A stretch of DNA of 64,000 nt from an uncultured Sphingomonadaceae bacterium (GTDB lineage: Bacteria > Pseudomonadota > Alphaproteobacteria > Sphingomonadales > Sphingomonadaceae): contig CANMFE010000003.1 of the NCBI GenBank assembly GCA_947497085.1, positions 62,001 to 126,000 on the forward strand, given 5' to 3'. A model generated the notes under the pieces. That model had not been told where the DNA came from and did not search any database. It was given only the letters and a program-made list of their open reading frames with translations. Made by a program: the position numbers and the translations under genes. Within the stretch, counting starts at the first letter, position 1. Every line of letters begins with the position of its first letter. Positions 1 to 13,489 of the stretch are shown piece after piece.

Positions 1-177
1 GCCGTGCATATCGGGCAGGTTCAGGTCGAGACAGATAATGTCGTAATCGTAGAGTTTACCCAGATCGAGCCCTTCTTCACCCAGGTCGGTCGTGTAAACA
101 TTAAAGCCTTCCGTAGTCAGCATCAGCTCAATGGCCTTCGCTGTTGTTGGCTCGTCTTCAATCAATAGCACGCGCAT
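1..177 (-). CDS. ctrA: CtrA-type response regulator (partial, N-terminal 59 residues)
   Basis: This is the N-terminal half of a receiver domain reading [20 protein letters not shown], with the acidic pair E8/D9 and the phospho-acceptor region [11 protein letters not shown]. The gene runs off the left edge of the window, so the DNA-binding domain is not visible. The sequence matches the strongly conserved start of alphaproteobacterial CtrA, the OmpR-type master regulator of cell-cycle and flagellar genes, closely enough to name it. The upstream region carries a CtrA-type box and three GANTC sites, as expected for autoregulated, methylation-controlled ctrA. Confidence 0.9.
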   Translation of the reverse strand, partial: MRVLLIEDEPTTAKAIELMLTTEGFNVYTTDLGEEGLDLGKLYDYDIICLDLNLPDMHG

Positions 178-283
178 AATGTGCAGCCCCTCTTTATATT
201 TCCCTGTTGCCTACAATCCCGAACCCCCGTTCGATATGCAGACCGTGTCATTTATTAACCATAAGAGGAATGAAGATTAAAGG

Positions 284-298
284 TTAATTTTACATTAA
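284..298. promoter_or_regulatory. CtrA box, TTAA-N7-TTAA
   Basis: TTAATTTTACATTAA is a perfect match to the full CtrA binding consensus TTAA-N7-TTAA and lies 107 bases upstream of the ctrA start codon. Two more TTAA half sites (255-258 and 277-280) sit between it and the gene. CtrA autoregulation is established in Caulobacter; its use here is inferred. Confidence 0.75.
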
Positions 299-313
299 GT
301 CGCAGAAACAGGC

Positions 314-360
314 GAGTCGTAGCGGCTGTTTGACATCATGTAACGACTCGTAACCGAGTC
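314..360. promoter_or_regulatory. Cluster of three GANTC (CcrM) methylation sites upstream of ctrA
   Basis: GAGTC at 314-318, GACTC at 345-349 and GAGTC at 356-360 lie within 47 bases. In Caulobacter the ctrA P1 promoter is controlled by the methylation state of GANTC sites, the target of the CcrM methylase. A triple cluster beside the CtrA box fits the same logic. The rest of the intergenic stretch (178-494) shows only the hairpin listed next. Confidence 0.6.
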
Positions 361-457
361 TTTCTGCGGGTTTGCGGCACACTGCGTGGCAAATGTCACA
401 CCCGTGATTTTTTTACACTTTGCAATGGTTTTATTCCCTGCACCCGCCTGTACGGAC

Positions 458-478
458 CTGCCGGACATATTCCGGCAG
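458..478 (-). other. Hairpin just downstream of the LysR gene
   Basis: CTGCCGGA-catat-TCCGGCAG is a perfect 8-bp stem starting 17 bases past the LysR stop. No U-rich run follows it on the minus strand, so an intrinsic terminator is not established; it may stabilise the 3' end of the mRNA. Confidence 0.35.
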
Positions 479-494
479 CCTGCGCATATGCATA

Positions 495-1391
495 TCATGT
501 TTCCCGAAAAGCCTGTTTCAGAAACGCGATCAACACCTGAACTCTGGCGGGCCGGTAATGCGAAGGCGGCATAACCAGGCTCAATGTCAGCGGAGTGTTG
601 CGCCAACCCGGCAATATACTCTCCAGCATCCCGGAAGTCAGCGCGGCATCACACATAAAGTCGGGCAGTTCCGCAATACCCTGCCCCGCGACAAGGGCGG
701 GCAGCATGATATCGCTATTATTGGCACGGAATACCGATTGGGGCTGAACCGATACCGTTTCCCCGTCTGGCCCCGTAAAGGTCATGATCTGCGTGTTGGG
801 CAGGTTGGAATAGATAAAGCAGCGATGCGATTTCAGGTCCGCCGGCGTGTCCAGTTTGCCAGCGCGGGCAAGGTAGGAAGGTGCAGCGACAAGGTGCCGC
901 CTGACCTTTCGCAGGTGGATGACGCGCAGGCTGCTATCGGGTAGCGCCGCTATGCGGAGCGCAAGGTCAATCCCCTGCTCAGTCAGGTCAATCCGGGAAT
1001 CACGCAGATCCAGATCAATTTCGATACCTGGATATTCTTGCATAAATGCAGCCAGCACAGGCCCTAGCTCGGATAACCCGAAGCTGAGCGGTGCCGCCAT
1101 TTTGATACGGCCCGTCAGTATATCTGCTTCATCGCGGGCTGCTTCTGTCGCGGCATCGCCTTGCGCACGTATCTTTTCGGCATGGGGCAATAGCGACTGA
1201 CCGGCACTGGATAGCGAAATCCGGCGCGAGGTGCGGTGAAAAAGCGCAACGCCAAGCTCCGCTTCCAGCCTTGTCACCGCCTTGGATACAGTTGCCTTTG
1301 ACAGGCCCAGTTCCTTTGCAGCCGCAGTAAAGCTACCCAGCCGGGCAACTGCAGCGAAAATCGCCCAGGCTTCAAAATCAGGTAAGGTCAT
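495..1391 (-). CDS. LysR-family transcriptional regulator
   Basis: A 298-residue protein with an N-terminal winged HTH (residues about 1-60: MTLPDFEAWAIFAAVARLGS, then AAKELGLSKATVSKAVTRLE) and a LysR effector-binding domain. The chosen ATG starts at the usual MTLPDFEAW position; an upstream in-frame ATG adds 24 residues that do not look like LysR and would cover the operator region. It is divergent from the pirin gene with 87 bases between the starts, the classic LysR arrangement, so it very probably controls the pirin and itself. The effector is unknown. Confidence 0.9.
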   Translation of the reverse strand: MTLPDFEAWAIFAAVARLGSFTAAAKELGLSKATVSKAVTRLEAELGVALFHRTSRRISLSSAGQSLLPHAEKIRAQGDAATEAARDEADILTGRIKMAAPLSFGLSELGPVLAAFMQEYPGIEIDLDLRDSRIDLTEQGIDLALRIAALPDSSLRVIHLRKVRRHLVAAPSYLARAGKLDTPADLKSHRCFIYSNLPNTQIMTFTGPDGETVSVQPQSVFRANNSDIMLPALVAGQGIAELPDFMCDAALTSGMLESILPGWRNTPLTLSLVMPPSHYRPARVQVLIAFLKQAFRET

Positions 1392-1435
1392 TGTTAGAAA
1401 CAATCCTTTTCCATATTGTCTATTTTTGAAACGAT
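1390..1435. promoter_or_regulatory. Putative LysR operator between the regulator and pirin
   Basis: ATTGTTAGAAACAAT (1390-1404) is a perfect 6-3-6 inverted repeat containing the LTTR T-N11-A core. A second, looser site (ATTGTC...AAACGAT, 1415-1435) follows within about one and a half helical turns. Two spaced dyads between divergent LysR and target genes match the recognition/activation site pair of LysR regulators. Confidence 0.6.
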
Positions 1436-1478
1436 ACTGCATGCCTATATCCAATGCAAACACATGAAAGGATGAATC

Positions 1479-2198
1479 ATGATTGAGAAACGCGAATTTT
1501 CATCGCTGGGCCACGTCGACCATGGCTGGCTCAATGCACGGCACCATTTTTCCTTTGCCGGATATCATGACAGCGCGCGCATGGGCTGGGGCTCACTGCG
1601 CGTTTGGAATGATGACGAAATCGCTCCCAAAAGCGGTTTTCCGACCCATCCGCACCAGGATATGGAGATCATTACCTATGTCCGCAAAGGCGCCATTACC
1701 CACCGCGACAATATGGGCAATGAAGGCCGCACCGAAGCAGGCGACGTCCAGGTGATGAGTGCCGGCACGGGTGTCCAGCACAGCGAGTTTAATCTGGAAG
1801 ACGAGGAAACACGGCTGTTCCAGATATGGGTCATCCCCCGCACGCGCGGCGAAGAACCCCGCTGGGACACCAAAGTCTTTCCCAAGGGGGAGCGTGCCGG
1901 AAAGCTGGAAATACTGGCCAGTGGCCATGATGACGACGTGGCCGCGGGCGCAGCGATGATACGTGCCGATGCCCGGCTATATGGCGCAACGCTAAAAGCC
2001 GGAGACAGCCTGACGCATCAGGCGGCGAAAGATATGCCACTGTATCTCGTCGTGTCCGAAGGCAGCATTGAAGTGAATGGCACCAGGCTGGATACACGCG
2101 ATGCGGCTGCCATCCGGGACATCGAAGCGCTGACAATAACAGCACATGAAGATGCCGAGTTCCTGATTGCGGAAACACCCGATATCGGGTTGCAATAA
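1479..2198 (+). CDS. Pirin family protein
   Basis: A 239-residue bicupin of the YhhW/pirin type. The N-terminal cupin shows the metal-ligand block FPTHPHQDMEIITYVRKG and GTGVQHSEFN, characteristic of the iron-binding site of pirins; some family members act as quercetinases. The start is supported by AAAGGA about 8 bases upstream. It is probably induced by the divergent LysR regulator. The substrate is not predictable; detoxification of phenolics or electrophiles is possible but inferred only. Confidence 0.92.
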   Translation: MIEKREFSSLGHVDHGWLNARHHFSFAGYHDSARMGWGSLRVWNDDEIAPKSGFPTHPHQDMEIITYVRKGAITHRDNMGNEGRTEAGDVQVMSAGTGVQHSEFNLEDEETRLFQIWVIPRTRGEEPRWDTKVFPKGERAGKLEILASGHDDDVAAGAAMIRADARLYGATLKAGDSLTHQAAKDMPLYLVVSEGSIEVNGTRLDTRDAAAIRDIEALTITAHEDAEFLIAETPDIGLQ

Positions 2199-2201
2199 TA
2201 A

Positions 2202-2240
2202 AAACCCCGCCGCGATTACACGCGGCGGGGTTTCTTTTTC
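2202..2240. terminator. Bidirectional intrinsic terminator between pirin and rpoC
   Basis: AAACCCCGCCGCG-attaca-CGCGGCGGGGTTT followed by CTTTTTC gives a 13-bp GC-rich stem with a T-run on the plus strand and an A-run (AATAATAAAAA) before it that serves the minus strand. It separates the convergent pirin and rpoC genes. Confidence 0.9.
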
Positions 2241-2270
2241 AGTACCGGACCAGCTATCTGGCCTATTGGA

Positions 2271-5200
2271 TTATTCTTCTTCCTCAGAAGAAGGTGTTTC
2301 TGCCGGAGCTTCCGCAGCTTTGGCCGCAGCGGCTTCTTCCGCTTCAACCTCTTCCGCAGCCGCCATGGCGTCAAGCATCGCCTTTTGCTGGGCACGAAGC
2401 GCCGCGTCACGGCTGGATGCCGCGATGCGCATGCGGTTCATGCCAGCGCCCGTACCCGCCGGGATCAGGCGGCCAACAATAACATTTTCCTTCAGGCCGA
2501 TGAGCGAGTCACGCTTGCCTTCAACCGCCGCCTGCGTCAGCACGCGGGTGGTTTCCTGGAAAGACGCGGCCGAGATGAAGCTGCGTGTCTGCAACGACGC
2601 CTTGGTAATGCCGAGCAATACCGGTGTGCCAACCGCAGGTTTCTGCTTCTTGGTCAGCTTGGCATTAATCTCGTGCATTTCCTCTGCATCAATCTGTTCA
2701 CCAGCGAGCAGGATCGTGTCCCCGCCATCGGTGATTTCGACTTTCTGCAACATCTGACGCACAATCGTCTCGATATGCTTGTCGTTGATCTTCACGCCCT
2801 GCAGGCGGTAGACTTCCTGAATTTCCGCCACCAGATATTCAGCCAGAGCCTCTACACCGAGCACTTCGAGAATATCATGCGGATCGGGCGAACCTGAAAC
2901 CAGGTTATCGCCTTTCTTCACATAGTCACCTTCCTGCACATCGATCACCTTGGTTTTGGGGATCAGATATTCGACGGAATCGCCTTCTTCGGGATGGATC
3001 GCGATTTTGCGCTTGGCTTTATAGTCACGCACAAATTCGATGCGGCCCGAAATTTTCGCGATCACGCTATTGTCCTTCGGCTTACGCGCCTCGAACAATT
3101 CGGCAACACGCGGCAGACCACCGGTAATGTCACGCGTTTTCGCGGCCTCGCGCGACACACGTGCCAGCACATCACCTGCGGACACTTCCTGTCCATCGGT
3201 CACCGAAAGCGTGGCGCCTACAGACAGCATGTAGCGTGCAGCTTCACCGCTGTCACCGTCCAGCAGGGTCAGGCGGGGACGCAGATCTTCCTTGTCCTTG
3301 CCGCGGCCTGTGGCCCGGTATTCAACGACCACGCGCTGCGCGATGCCTGTCGCCTCGTCGGTCTGTTCTGTCAGTGTCTTACCGTCGATCAGGTCCTGGT
3401 ATTTTACAACACCCGGTTTCTCGGTAATCACCGGCATGGTGAACGGATCCCATTCGGCCAGCCGATCACCCAGCTTCACTTTGCCGCCATCCTTGACCAG
3501 AATGTTCGTGCCGTAAGGAATACGGTGTACCGCACGTTCGCGGCCTTCCTTGTCGATAATGGCAATCTCGCCATTACGTGCCAAAGACAGACGGCGACCG
3601 TTTTTGTCGGTAATGGTCGGAATATCGCGATATTCCAGCTTACCGTCTGCCACCGCTTCAAGGTTGGACTGCTCATTAAAGTTCGCAGCGCCGCCAATGT
3701 GGAATGTCCGCATGGTAAGCTGTGTACCCGGTTCACCGATGGACTGCGCGGCAATAACGCCGACAGCTTCACCGATATTGACCGGCGTACCGCGGGCAAG
3801 GTCACGTCCGTAACATTTGCCGCACACGCCATGTTTCGATTCACAGACAAGCGGCGAACGGATGCGAGCCGCCTGAATGCCCATTTCCTCAATCTTGGCC
3901 ACAGCCGCTTCGTCAAGAAGCGTACCGTTTTTGACAACGACACTGCCGTCCTTGGCATCAACCATATCCTCGGCCAGTGTACGGCCCAATATGCGCTCAC
4001 CCAATGACGCGATAGTCGAACCGCCCTGGACAATGGCTTTCATTTCCAGCGCGTTGTCGGTCTTACAGTCTTCCTCGACAATGGTGCAATCCTGCGACAC
4101 GTCGACAAGGCGGCGGGTCAGGTAACCCGAGTTCGCCGTTTTCAGCGCGGTATCGGCCAGACCTTTACGCGCACCGTGGGTCGAGTTGAAATATTCAAGA
4201 ACCGTCAGGCCTTCCTTAAAGTTCGAGATAATCGGTGTTTCGATAATCTCGCCCGAAGGCTTGGCCATCAGCCCGCGCATACCGGCGAGCTGCTTCATCT
4301 GCGCTGGCGAACCACGCGCACCCGAGTGGCTCATCATATAGATCGAGTTAATCGCTTTTTCGCGGCCGTTTTCATCCAGCGGCGTCGCTTCAATCTCGTC
4401 CATCATGGCCGCAGCAACCGTGTCACCGCAGCGGCTCCACGCATCGATAACTTTGTTATATTTTTCCTGCTGGGTGATGAGGCCGTCCTGATACTGCTGT
4501 TCATAGTCAGCCACCAGCGCGCGGGTTTCATCCACGGTCGCCTCTTTCGAGTCAGGAATGATCATGTCATCCTTACCGAAGGAGATGCCAGCCTTGAACG
4601 CGTGCTTGAAGCCCAGCACCATGATCGCATCGGCGAAAAGGACAGTGTCCTTCTGGCCGGTGTGACGGTAAACCTGGTCAATCACGTCACCAATTTCTTT
4701 CTTGGTGAGCAGGCGGTTGACAATGTCAAACGGCACTTTGTGCGATTTGGGCAGGCATTCGCCCAAGAGCATACGGCCCGGTGTTGTTTCAAACCGCTTC
4801 ATGACGATATTACCGTCTTCATCGGCCTGTGGCACGCGGCTCGTGATTTTCGAGTGCAGCGTCACTGCGCCGACTTCGAGTGCCTGGTGCACTTCGGTCA
4901 TATCGGTCAGGATCATGCCTTCACCCGGCTCACCCTTACGGTCCATGGAGAGGTAATAGATACCCAGCACCATGTCCTGCGAAGGCACGATAATCGGCTT
5001 GCCGTTGGCAGGTGACAGGATGTTGTTGGTGGACATCATCAGTACGCGTGCTTCCAGCTGCGCCTCAAGGCTCAGCGGCACGTGCACAGCCATTTGGTCA
5101 CCGTCAAAGTCGGCATTGAACGCGGAACATACGAGCGGGTGCAGCTGAATGGCCTTGCCCTCGATCAGTACCGGCTCGAATGCCTGAATGCCCAAACGGT

Positions 5201-6491
5201 GAAGTGTCGGCGCACGGTTCAGCATAACAGGATGCTCGCGAATAACCTCGTCGAGAATGTCCCAGACTTCCTTGCGCTCTTTTTCCACCCATTTCTTCGC
5301 CTGTTTCAGCGTCATGGACAGGCCCTTGGCGTCAAGCCGCGCATAAATAAACGGTTTGAACAGTTCGAGTGCCATTTTCTTTGGCAGGCCGCACTGGTGC
5401 AGTTTCAGCTCGGGGCCGGTCACGATGACCGAACGACCCGAATAGTCGACGCGTTTACCCAGAAGGTTCTGGCGGAAACGGCCCTGCTTGCCTTTCAGCA
5501 TGTCCGAAAGTGATTTCAGCGGGCGCTTGTTCGCACCGGTAATGGTACGGCCGCGGCGGCCATTGTCGAACAATGCGTCCACGGCTTCCTGCAGCATGCG
5601 TTTTTCGTTGCGGACAATAATGTCCGGCGCGCGCAGCTCCATCAGGCGTTTCAGGCGGTTGTTACGGTTAATGACGCGGCGGTACAGATCGTTGAGGTCA
5701 GACGTCGCGAAACGGCCACCATCGAGCGGCACCAGCGGGCGCAACTCAGGCGGAATAACCGGGATAATGTCGAGGATCATCCATTCCGGGCGGTTGCCGG
5801 ATTCGATGAAGCTTTCGACAACCTTGAGGCGCTTGATGATTTTTTTCGGCTTGAGCAGCGACTTTGTCGTCTCCAGCTCTTCCATCAAGTCCTTGCGTTC
5901 CTGTTCAAGGTCCAGGTCGGCCAGCATGATTTTGACAGCTTCCGCACCGATACCGGCGGAGAAAGCGTCTTCGCCATATTCATCCTGCGCTTCCAGCAGT
6001 TCGTCTTCGGTCAGCAGCTGGAATTTTTCCAGCGCGGTCAGGCCGGGCTCAATCACGACATAGGCTTCGAAATAGAGCACGCGCTCCAGTTTCTTGAGCT
6101 GCATGTCGAGCAGCAGCCCGATGCGCGATGGCAGCGATTTCAGGAACCAGATATGCGCGACCGGGGCCGCCAGATCGATATGCCCCATACGTTCACGGCG
6201 CACTTTGGTAACCGTGACTTCAACACCGCATTTTTCACATACGATGCCCTTGTATTTCATGCGCTTATATTTGCCGCACAAGCATTCGTAATCCTTTACG
6301 GGACCAAAAATCCGCGCACAGAACAGACCGTCACGCTCTGGCTTGAACGTCCGGTAGTTGATGGTTTCCGGCTTCTTGATTTCGCCAAAGGACCAGCTGC
6401 GGATTTTTTCCGGCGAAGCAAGGCCGATCTGGATTTCATCAAATGTTTCCGGCTTGGCGACCGGATTTGCAAATTTGCTCAGTTCGTTCAT
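2271..6491 (-). CDS. rpoC: DNA-directed RNA polymerase subunit beta'
   Basis: About 1406 residues, full length for the alphaproteobacterial beta' subunit of the core enzyme. Visible landmarks in order are the N-terminal zinc ribbon ([20 protein letters not shown]), the absolutely conserved catalytic NADFDGDQM loop that holds the active-site magnesium, the bridge-helix/trigger-loop region and the second zinc site ([13 protein letters not shown]). The second of two close ATG codons (MNELSKF) is chosen because GAGG lies 8 bases before it but only 2 before the first. The C-terminus ends in an Ala/Glu-rich tail. Co-transcribed with rpoB. Confidence 0.98.
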   Translation of the reverse strand: MNELSKFANPVAKPETFDEIQIGLASPEKIRSWSFGEIKKPETINYRTFKPERDGLFCARIFGPVKDYECLCGKYKRMKYKGIVCEKCGVEVTVTKVRRERMGHIDLAAPVAHIWFLKSLPSRIGLLLDMQLKKLERVLYFEAYVVIEPGLTALEKFQLLTEDELLEAQDEYGEDAFSAGIGAEAVKIMLADLDLEQERKDLMEELETTKSLLKPKKIIKRLKVVESFIESGNRPEWMILDIIPVIPPELRPLVPLDGGRFATSDLNDLYRRVINRNNRLKRLMELRAPDIIVRNEKRMLQEAVDALFDNGRRGRTITGANKRPLKSLSDMLKGKQGRFRQNLLGKRVDYSGRSVIVTGPELKLHQCGLPKKMALELFKPFIYARLDAKGLSMTLKQAKKWVEKERKEVWDILDEVIREHPVMLNRAPTLHRLGIQAFEPVLIEGKAIQLHPLVCSAFNADFDGDQMAVHVPLSLEAQLEARVLMMSTNNILSPANGKPIIVPSQDMVLGIYYLSMDRKGEPGEGMILTDMTEVHQALEVGAVTLHSKITSRVPQADEDGNIVMKRFETTPGRMLLGECLPKSHKVPFDIVNRLLTKKEIGDVIDQVYRHTGQKDTVLFADAIMVLGFKHAFKAGISFGKDDMIIPDSKEATVDETRALVADYEQQYQDGLITQQEKYNKVIDAWSRCGDTVAAAMMDEIEATPLDENGREKAINSIYMMSHSGARGSPAQMKQLAGMRGLMAKPSGEIIETPIISNFKEGLTVLEYFNSTHGARKGLADTALKTANSGYLTRRLVDVSQDCTIVEEDCKTDNALEMKAIVQGGSTIASLGERILGRTLAEDMVDAKDGSVVVKNGTLLDEAAVAKIEEMGIQAARIRSPLVCESKHGVCGKCYGRDLARGTPVNIGEAVGVIAAQSIGEPGTQLTMRTFHIGGAANFNEQSNLEAVADGKLEYRDIPTITDKNGRRLSLARNGEIAIIDKEGRERAVHRIPYGTNILVKDGGKVKLGDRLAEWDPFTMPVITEKPGVVKYQDLIDGKTLTEQTDEATGIAQRVVVEYRATGRGKDKEDLRPRLTLLDGDSGEAARYMLSVGATLSVTDGQEVSAGDVLARVSREAAKTRDITGGLPRVAELFEARKPKDNSVIAKISGRIEFVRDYKAKRKIAIHPEEGDSVEYLIPKTKVIDVQEGDYVKKGDNLVSGSPDPHDILEVLGVEALAEYLVAEIQEVYRLQGVKINDKHIETIVRQMLQKVEITDGGDTILLAGEQIDAEEMHEINAKLTKKQKPAVGTPVLLGITKASLQTRSFISAASFQETTRVLTQAAVEGKRDSLIGLKENVIVGRLIPAGTGAGMNRMRIAASSRDAALRAQQKAMLDAMAAAEEVEAEEAAAAKAAEAPAETPSSEEEE

Positions 6492-6508
6492 TTTCATTTC
6501 CTCACTAA

Positions 6509-6532
6509 GCCCTGCCTGAAAAAAGGCAGGGC
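6509..6532 (-). other. Hairpin in the rpoB-rpoC junction
   Basis: GCCCTGCC-N8-GGCAGGGC forms a perfect 8-bp stem 17 bases before the rpoC start. On the mRNA the loop is U-rich (UUUUUUCA). There is no U-run after the stem, so this is not an intrinsic terminator; a processing or stabilising element is possible. Confidence 0.55.
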
Positions 6533-6545
6533 CAGTTGATTATCC

Positions 6546-10727
<4,182 letters not shown>

Positions 10728-10772
10728 AATATAGGATTCGCCTCTTTCGCGTGTCTTTAAAGTGCCAATATG

Positions 10773-10792
10773 CGGGCGCAAAAATGCGCCCG
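10773..10792 (-). promoter_or_regulatory. Hairpin in the rpoB 5' leader
   Basis: CGGGCGCA-AAAA-TGCGCCCG is a perfect 8-bp stem about 45 bases before the rpoB start; on the rpoB mRNA the loop is UUUU. The gene-free stretch 10728-11160 must hold the rpoBC promoter, but I see no convincing -35/-10 pair on the minus strand. Apart from this hairpin and the XRE operators nearer the DUF2975 gene I recognise nothing else in it. Confidence 0.5.
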
Positions 10793-11080
10793 AAAACCAG
10801 ATTTCCAGGGCGCATAAACGACAAAAAAGCCGCGTTACCAACCATTTCTGGCTGATCGCAGCTTTGCGTCATTTAGAACCGATTGCAATTTTCATTCCGT
10901 ACGAAGCGCCTGCGCATTGGCGATCCATGTCTCGAAAAGTGCCGGTGTTGGATTTCATATAGGCTGCGGACCGGCTCTGGTCAAGAGGCCCGCCATACCG
11001 ATTGGTCCGCACCGACTGCCAGAAATCGCCCCCGTAAAGTCAGGGAATATTGCACCTAAAAGCCGCAAATAAGCGTATTT

Positions 11081-11140
11081 TTATTGTTTTTCAATAAATG
11101 ACTTGCCTTTTTTCGATATTGTTTTATTGTTTATCAATAA
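11081..11140. promoter_or_regulatory. Twin palindromic operators upstream of the DUF2975/XRE cassette
   Basis: TTATTG-N5-CAATAA occurs twice, at 11081-11097 and 11124-11140, with identical arms and centres 43 bases apart, about four helical turns. A plausible promoter (CTTGCC near 11102, TATTGT near 11125) lies between them, with its -10 overlapping the second site. The likely ligand is the XRE protein encoded by the same cassette, acting as an autorepressor. Confidence 0.65.
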
Positions 11141-11160
11141 TTCAATTATCGGAGGTCAAT

Positions 11161-11685
11161 ATGGCTACACATATGAATGATAAAGTTTTGAAGCTGACGC
11201 AGGTGCTTTTGATGCTGCTCGCAGGGTTGCTTGTCTTTGCGATGGTCATGGTTGGAATAGGCATTGGTGCCATATTAACGGTGCAGCGCAGTGAAATATA
11301 CGCAATGCTCGCCGAAGCAGGCGCGCCTGCCACTGGTTACTGGGTAATTCTAGCAGCGCTTGCGCTTGTTATATTTCTCCTATTTCTGGGCTTTCGGTTT
11401 ATCCGCGAACTCATGCATGTTGCAGCATCGGTAGAAATAGGCGAACCGTTCGACCCTGAAAATGCCAACCGCATTGCCCGTATGGGCTGGATCACGCTGG
11501 CCGTACAGGGTGGTTCCATGCTCCTGTTACCGCTCGCAATTTGGCTGAAATCGTACTTTGATGATCTCAGCATCGAGGACACATTCTCACTGACCGGCTT
11601 TTTGGTAGCGCTTGTCCTATTCGTTCTGGCCCGCGTATTCCGCCATGGTGCCGAGATGCGCGAAGAGCTGGAAGGGACTGTCTGA
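11161..11685 (+). CDS. DUF2975 family membrane protein
   Basis: A 174-residue integral membrane protein with four predicted transmembrane segments (about residues 12-37, 58-78, 107-127 and 140-158). It resembles DUF2975 proteins, which are commonly paired with a YozG-type XRE regulator, as here. The start is set by GGAGG 5 bases before the ATG. Its TGA overlaps the ATG of the downstream regulator by one base (TGATG), so translation is coupled. Function is unknown. Confidence 0.8.
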   Translation: MATHMNDKVLKLTQVLLMLLAGLLVFAMVMVGIGIGAILTVQRSEIYAMLAEAGAPATGYWVILAALALVIFLLFLGFRFIRELMHVAASVEIGEPFDPENANRIARMGWITLAVQGGSMLLLPLAIWLKSYFDDLSIEDTFSLTGFLVALVLFVLARVFRHGAEMREELEGTV

Positions 11686-11906
11686 TGCCCATCAATGTAA
11701 AACTGAACGACCTGCTGCATGACAACCGCATGACGCTGACTGAGCTGGCCGAGCGCGTGGGCATTACCATCGCCAACCTGTCCATCCTGAAAACCGGCAA
11801 GGCAAAGGCCATTCGTTTTTCTACGCTGGAGGCAATCTGCAAGGAACTGGACTGTCAGCCAGGGGACCTGCTCAGCTTTGAAGATGAAACGGAAGGCGCG
11901 GCATGA
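11685..11906 (+). CDS. Small XRE-family (YozG-like) transcriptional regulator
   Basis: A 73-residue stand-alone helix-turn-helix protein. LTELAERVGITIANLSILKT carries the HTH, followed by the typical RFSTLEAICKELDCQPGDLL segment. The protein is little more than a DNA-binding domain, as in the YozG/HTH_26 family. It is translationally coupled to the DUF2975 gene and probably binds the twin palindromes upstream of the cassette. Confidence 0.88.
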   Translation: MPINVKLNDLLHDNRMTLTELAERVGITIANLSILKTGKAKAIRFSTLEAICKELDCQPGDLLSFEDETEGAA

Positions 11907-12022
11907 TGCGTAGTCTGGCTCTATTCGCCTTGATGGCAGCCCTGACCCTGCCCCTTTTGCTGACACCCCCGACACACGGCGCACAGATTCTCAGCTATCA
12001 AAACCCTGCCTATCTGGCCTAG
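11903..12022 (+). CDS. Possible short exported peptide
   Basis: A 39-codon frame starts within the end of the XRE gene (ATGA overlap) and encodes MMRSLALFALMAALTLPLLL followed by a possible Ala-X-Ala-less cleavage region near THGA and about a dozen further residues. A signal-peptide-like start and overlap coupling argue for a real gene; its size and lack of recognisable homology argue against. It ends just before the terminator shared with rplL. Confidence 0.35.
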   Translation: MMRSLALFALMAALTLPLLLTPPTHGAQILSYQNPAYLA

Positions 12023-12054
12023 GCCCACACCCCCAAAGAAGGCAGGCAAAGAAA

Positions 12055-12085
12055 AAGGGCGGCTCCATTCAAGGAGGCCGCCCTT
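12055..12085. terminator. Bidirectional terminator between the XRE cassette and rplL
   Basis: AAGGGCGGCTCC-attcaa-GGAGGCCGCCCTT with one bulged base is followed by CTTTTG on the plus strand and preceded by AAAGAAAAA, which supplies the U-run for rplJL transcripts. It separates ribosomal-protein transcription from rpoBC. Confidence 0.8.
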
Positions 12086-12135
12086 CTTTTGTCTGCAAGG
12101 CAGACGAAGCTTTGAAAGCTCAGTATGCGCTCAAA

Positions 12136-12510
12136 TTACTTGAGTTCAACTGTACCGCCAGCAGCTTCGATTTTGCCTTTGATTTCTTCGGCTTCAGCTT
12201 TGCTTGCGCCTTCTTTAACAGTCTTGGGCGCGCCTTCAACCATAGCTTTCGCTTCGGTCAGGCCCAGGCCGGTGATCGCACGAACTTCTTTAATCACCTG
12301 GATTTTCTTGCCGCCGTCGCCGGTCAGAACAACGTCAAACTCGTCTTTCTCTTCAGCAGCTTCGCCGCCGCCAGCAGCAGGTGCACCAGCAACAGCAACA
12401 GCGGCTGCAGCGGAAACGCCCCACTTTTCTTCAAGAGCGGTTGCCAGTTCAGCGGCTTCCAGAACAGTCAGCTCAGAAAGCTGGTCTACGATTTTTGCAA
12501 TATCTGCCAT
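12136..12510 (-). CDS. rplL: 50S ribosomal protein L7/L12
   Basis: 124 residues, the usual length. The N-terminal dimerisation helices ([20 protein letters not shown]), the Ala/Gly hinge and the C-terminal factor-binding domain with [20 protein letters not shown] are intact. It forms the ribosomal stalk with L10 and recruits translation GTPases. It follows rplJ by 87 bases. An AAGG-like site lies about 10 bases before the ATG. Confidence 0.98.
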   Translation of the reverse strand: MADIAKIVDQLSELTVLEAAELATALEEKWGVSAAAAVAVAGAPAAGGGEAAEEKDEFDVVLTGDGGKKIQVIKEVRAITGLGLTEAKAMVEGAPKTVKEGASKAEAEEIKGKIEAAGGTVELK

Positions 12511-12597
12511 TTTAAAATTACCTTTTCAAATTCGGGCATTTTCAAACGCCCATAGTTTAGATGTGTGTTAAATATCTGAATAGTTAAGCGTCTAAGC

Positions 12598-13110
12598 TCA
12601 CGCGCCGCTGGCGGCATATGCGCCCGCAACCCGTGCAACCTTGCTCGCTGGTGCCTGAACAACCTGGGCAACTTTGGTGGCTGGTGCATTCAGCAGGCCA
12701 ACAAGTTTACCGCGCAGTTCGTCAAGTGATGGCAGTGCTGCCAGCGCTTTAACACCTGCTACGTCCAATACGGTGTCACCCATTGCGCCGCCGACAATTT
12801 CAAGTTTGTCGTTGGATTTCGCAAATTCGACAACTGCCTTGGCGGCAGCTACCGGATCCGGTGAAACTGCAAGCGCCGTCGGCCCTGTCAGCAATTCACC
12901 AAGGGAATCATAATCCGTGTCGGTAATAGCGAGCTTGGCAAGACGGTTTTTTGTGACTTTATAGGAAGCACCCGCTTCACGCATTGCCGACCGCAGCTCA
13001 GTTGACTGAGCAACAGTAAGGCCGAGGTTGCGTGTTACCACAACAGCTCCGGCATCGGACAACATGGCGCTAAGCGAAGCTACTGCTTCCTTTTTCTCGT
13101 CGCGATTCAT
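12598..13110 (-). CDS. rplJ: 50S ribosomal protein L10
   Basis: 170 residues with the N-terminal rRNA-binding domain ([20 protein letters not shown]) and the C-terminal helix that anchors L7/L12 dimers. A strong AAGGAG lies 8 bases before the start. In other bacteria the L10-L12 complex represses its own translation through the leader; a 379-base leader is present here. Confidence 0.97.
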   Translation of the reverse strand: MNRDEKKEAVASLSAMLSDAGAVVVTRNLGLTVAQSTELRSAMREAGASYKVTKNRLAKLAITDTDYDSLGELLTGPTALAVSPDPVAAAKAVVEFAKSNDKLEIVGGAMGDTVLDVAGVKALAALPSLDELRGKLVGLLNAPATKVAQVVQAPASKVARVAGAYAASGA

Positions 13111-13489
13111 GCCATTCTCCTTTTTGGACCGGCCTTTTGACGGGCCAATCCGCTACATAATCGCCGTTTCCACATCGCGGAAACGACGGGCGATGACCGT
13201 TCTGGCTTGCGCCATAGGGTCTTTGTCCAAGGGGGTGGGTTTCGCGCCGAACCAAAGCCTATGGCTTTTATCTGGCAGACCTGCATAAAATGCGAGGCCG
13301 GTAAAACTTTTCCCCGTCTAGGCTGGCAATTAAGAGAGACATATTTCCCTCACCAACTGTCTCGGACGGAATCACGCAAGTAAAACGTACGTGATTTCGT
13401 GGGCGTAATAGCGGTCGCAGCGGGGAAGTCAAGCCAATTTCAGCGGCCTCGCCGGTTAAAACCGTGTAGGCGCAAAGCGCGCATCCCGG
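13111..13489 (-). promoter_or_regulatory. rplJ leader, likely L10-binding autoregulatory region
   Basis: The 379 bases before rplJ are gene-free on the minus strand and sit where the L10 leader normally lies. A perfect GTTTCC-N7-GGAAAC stem (13166-13184) lies about 55 bases from the start, within a run of GC-rich potential stems. No covariance model was run, so the assignment rests mostly on position. The rplJL promoter must also be here because a separate gene precedes it. Confidence 0.45.

Noticed and set aside
6509..6532. Intrinsic terminator between rpoB and rpoC
   Set aside because: The stem is strong but no U-run follows on the minus strand, and terminating before rpoC would be harmful; kept only as a hairpin.
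2294..6539. Many open frames of 60-340 codons on the plus strand opposite rpoC
   Set aside because: They are antisense to a fully conserved gene, have no ribosome-binding sites or domain patterns, and reflect low stop frequency in the complementary frames.
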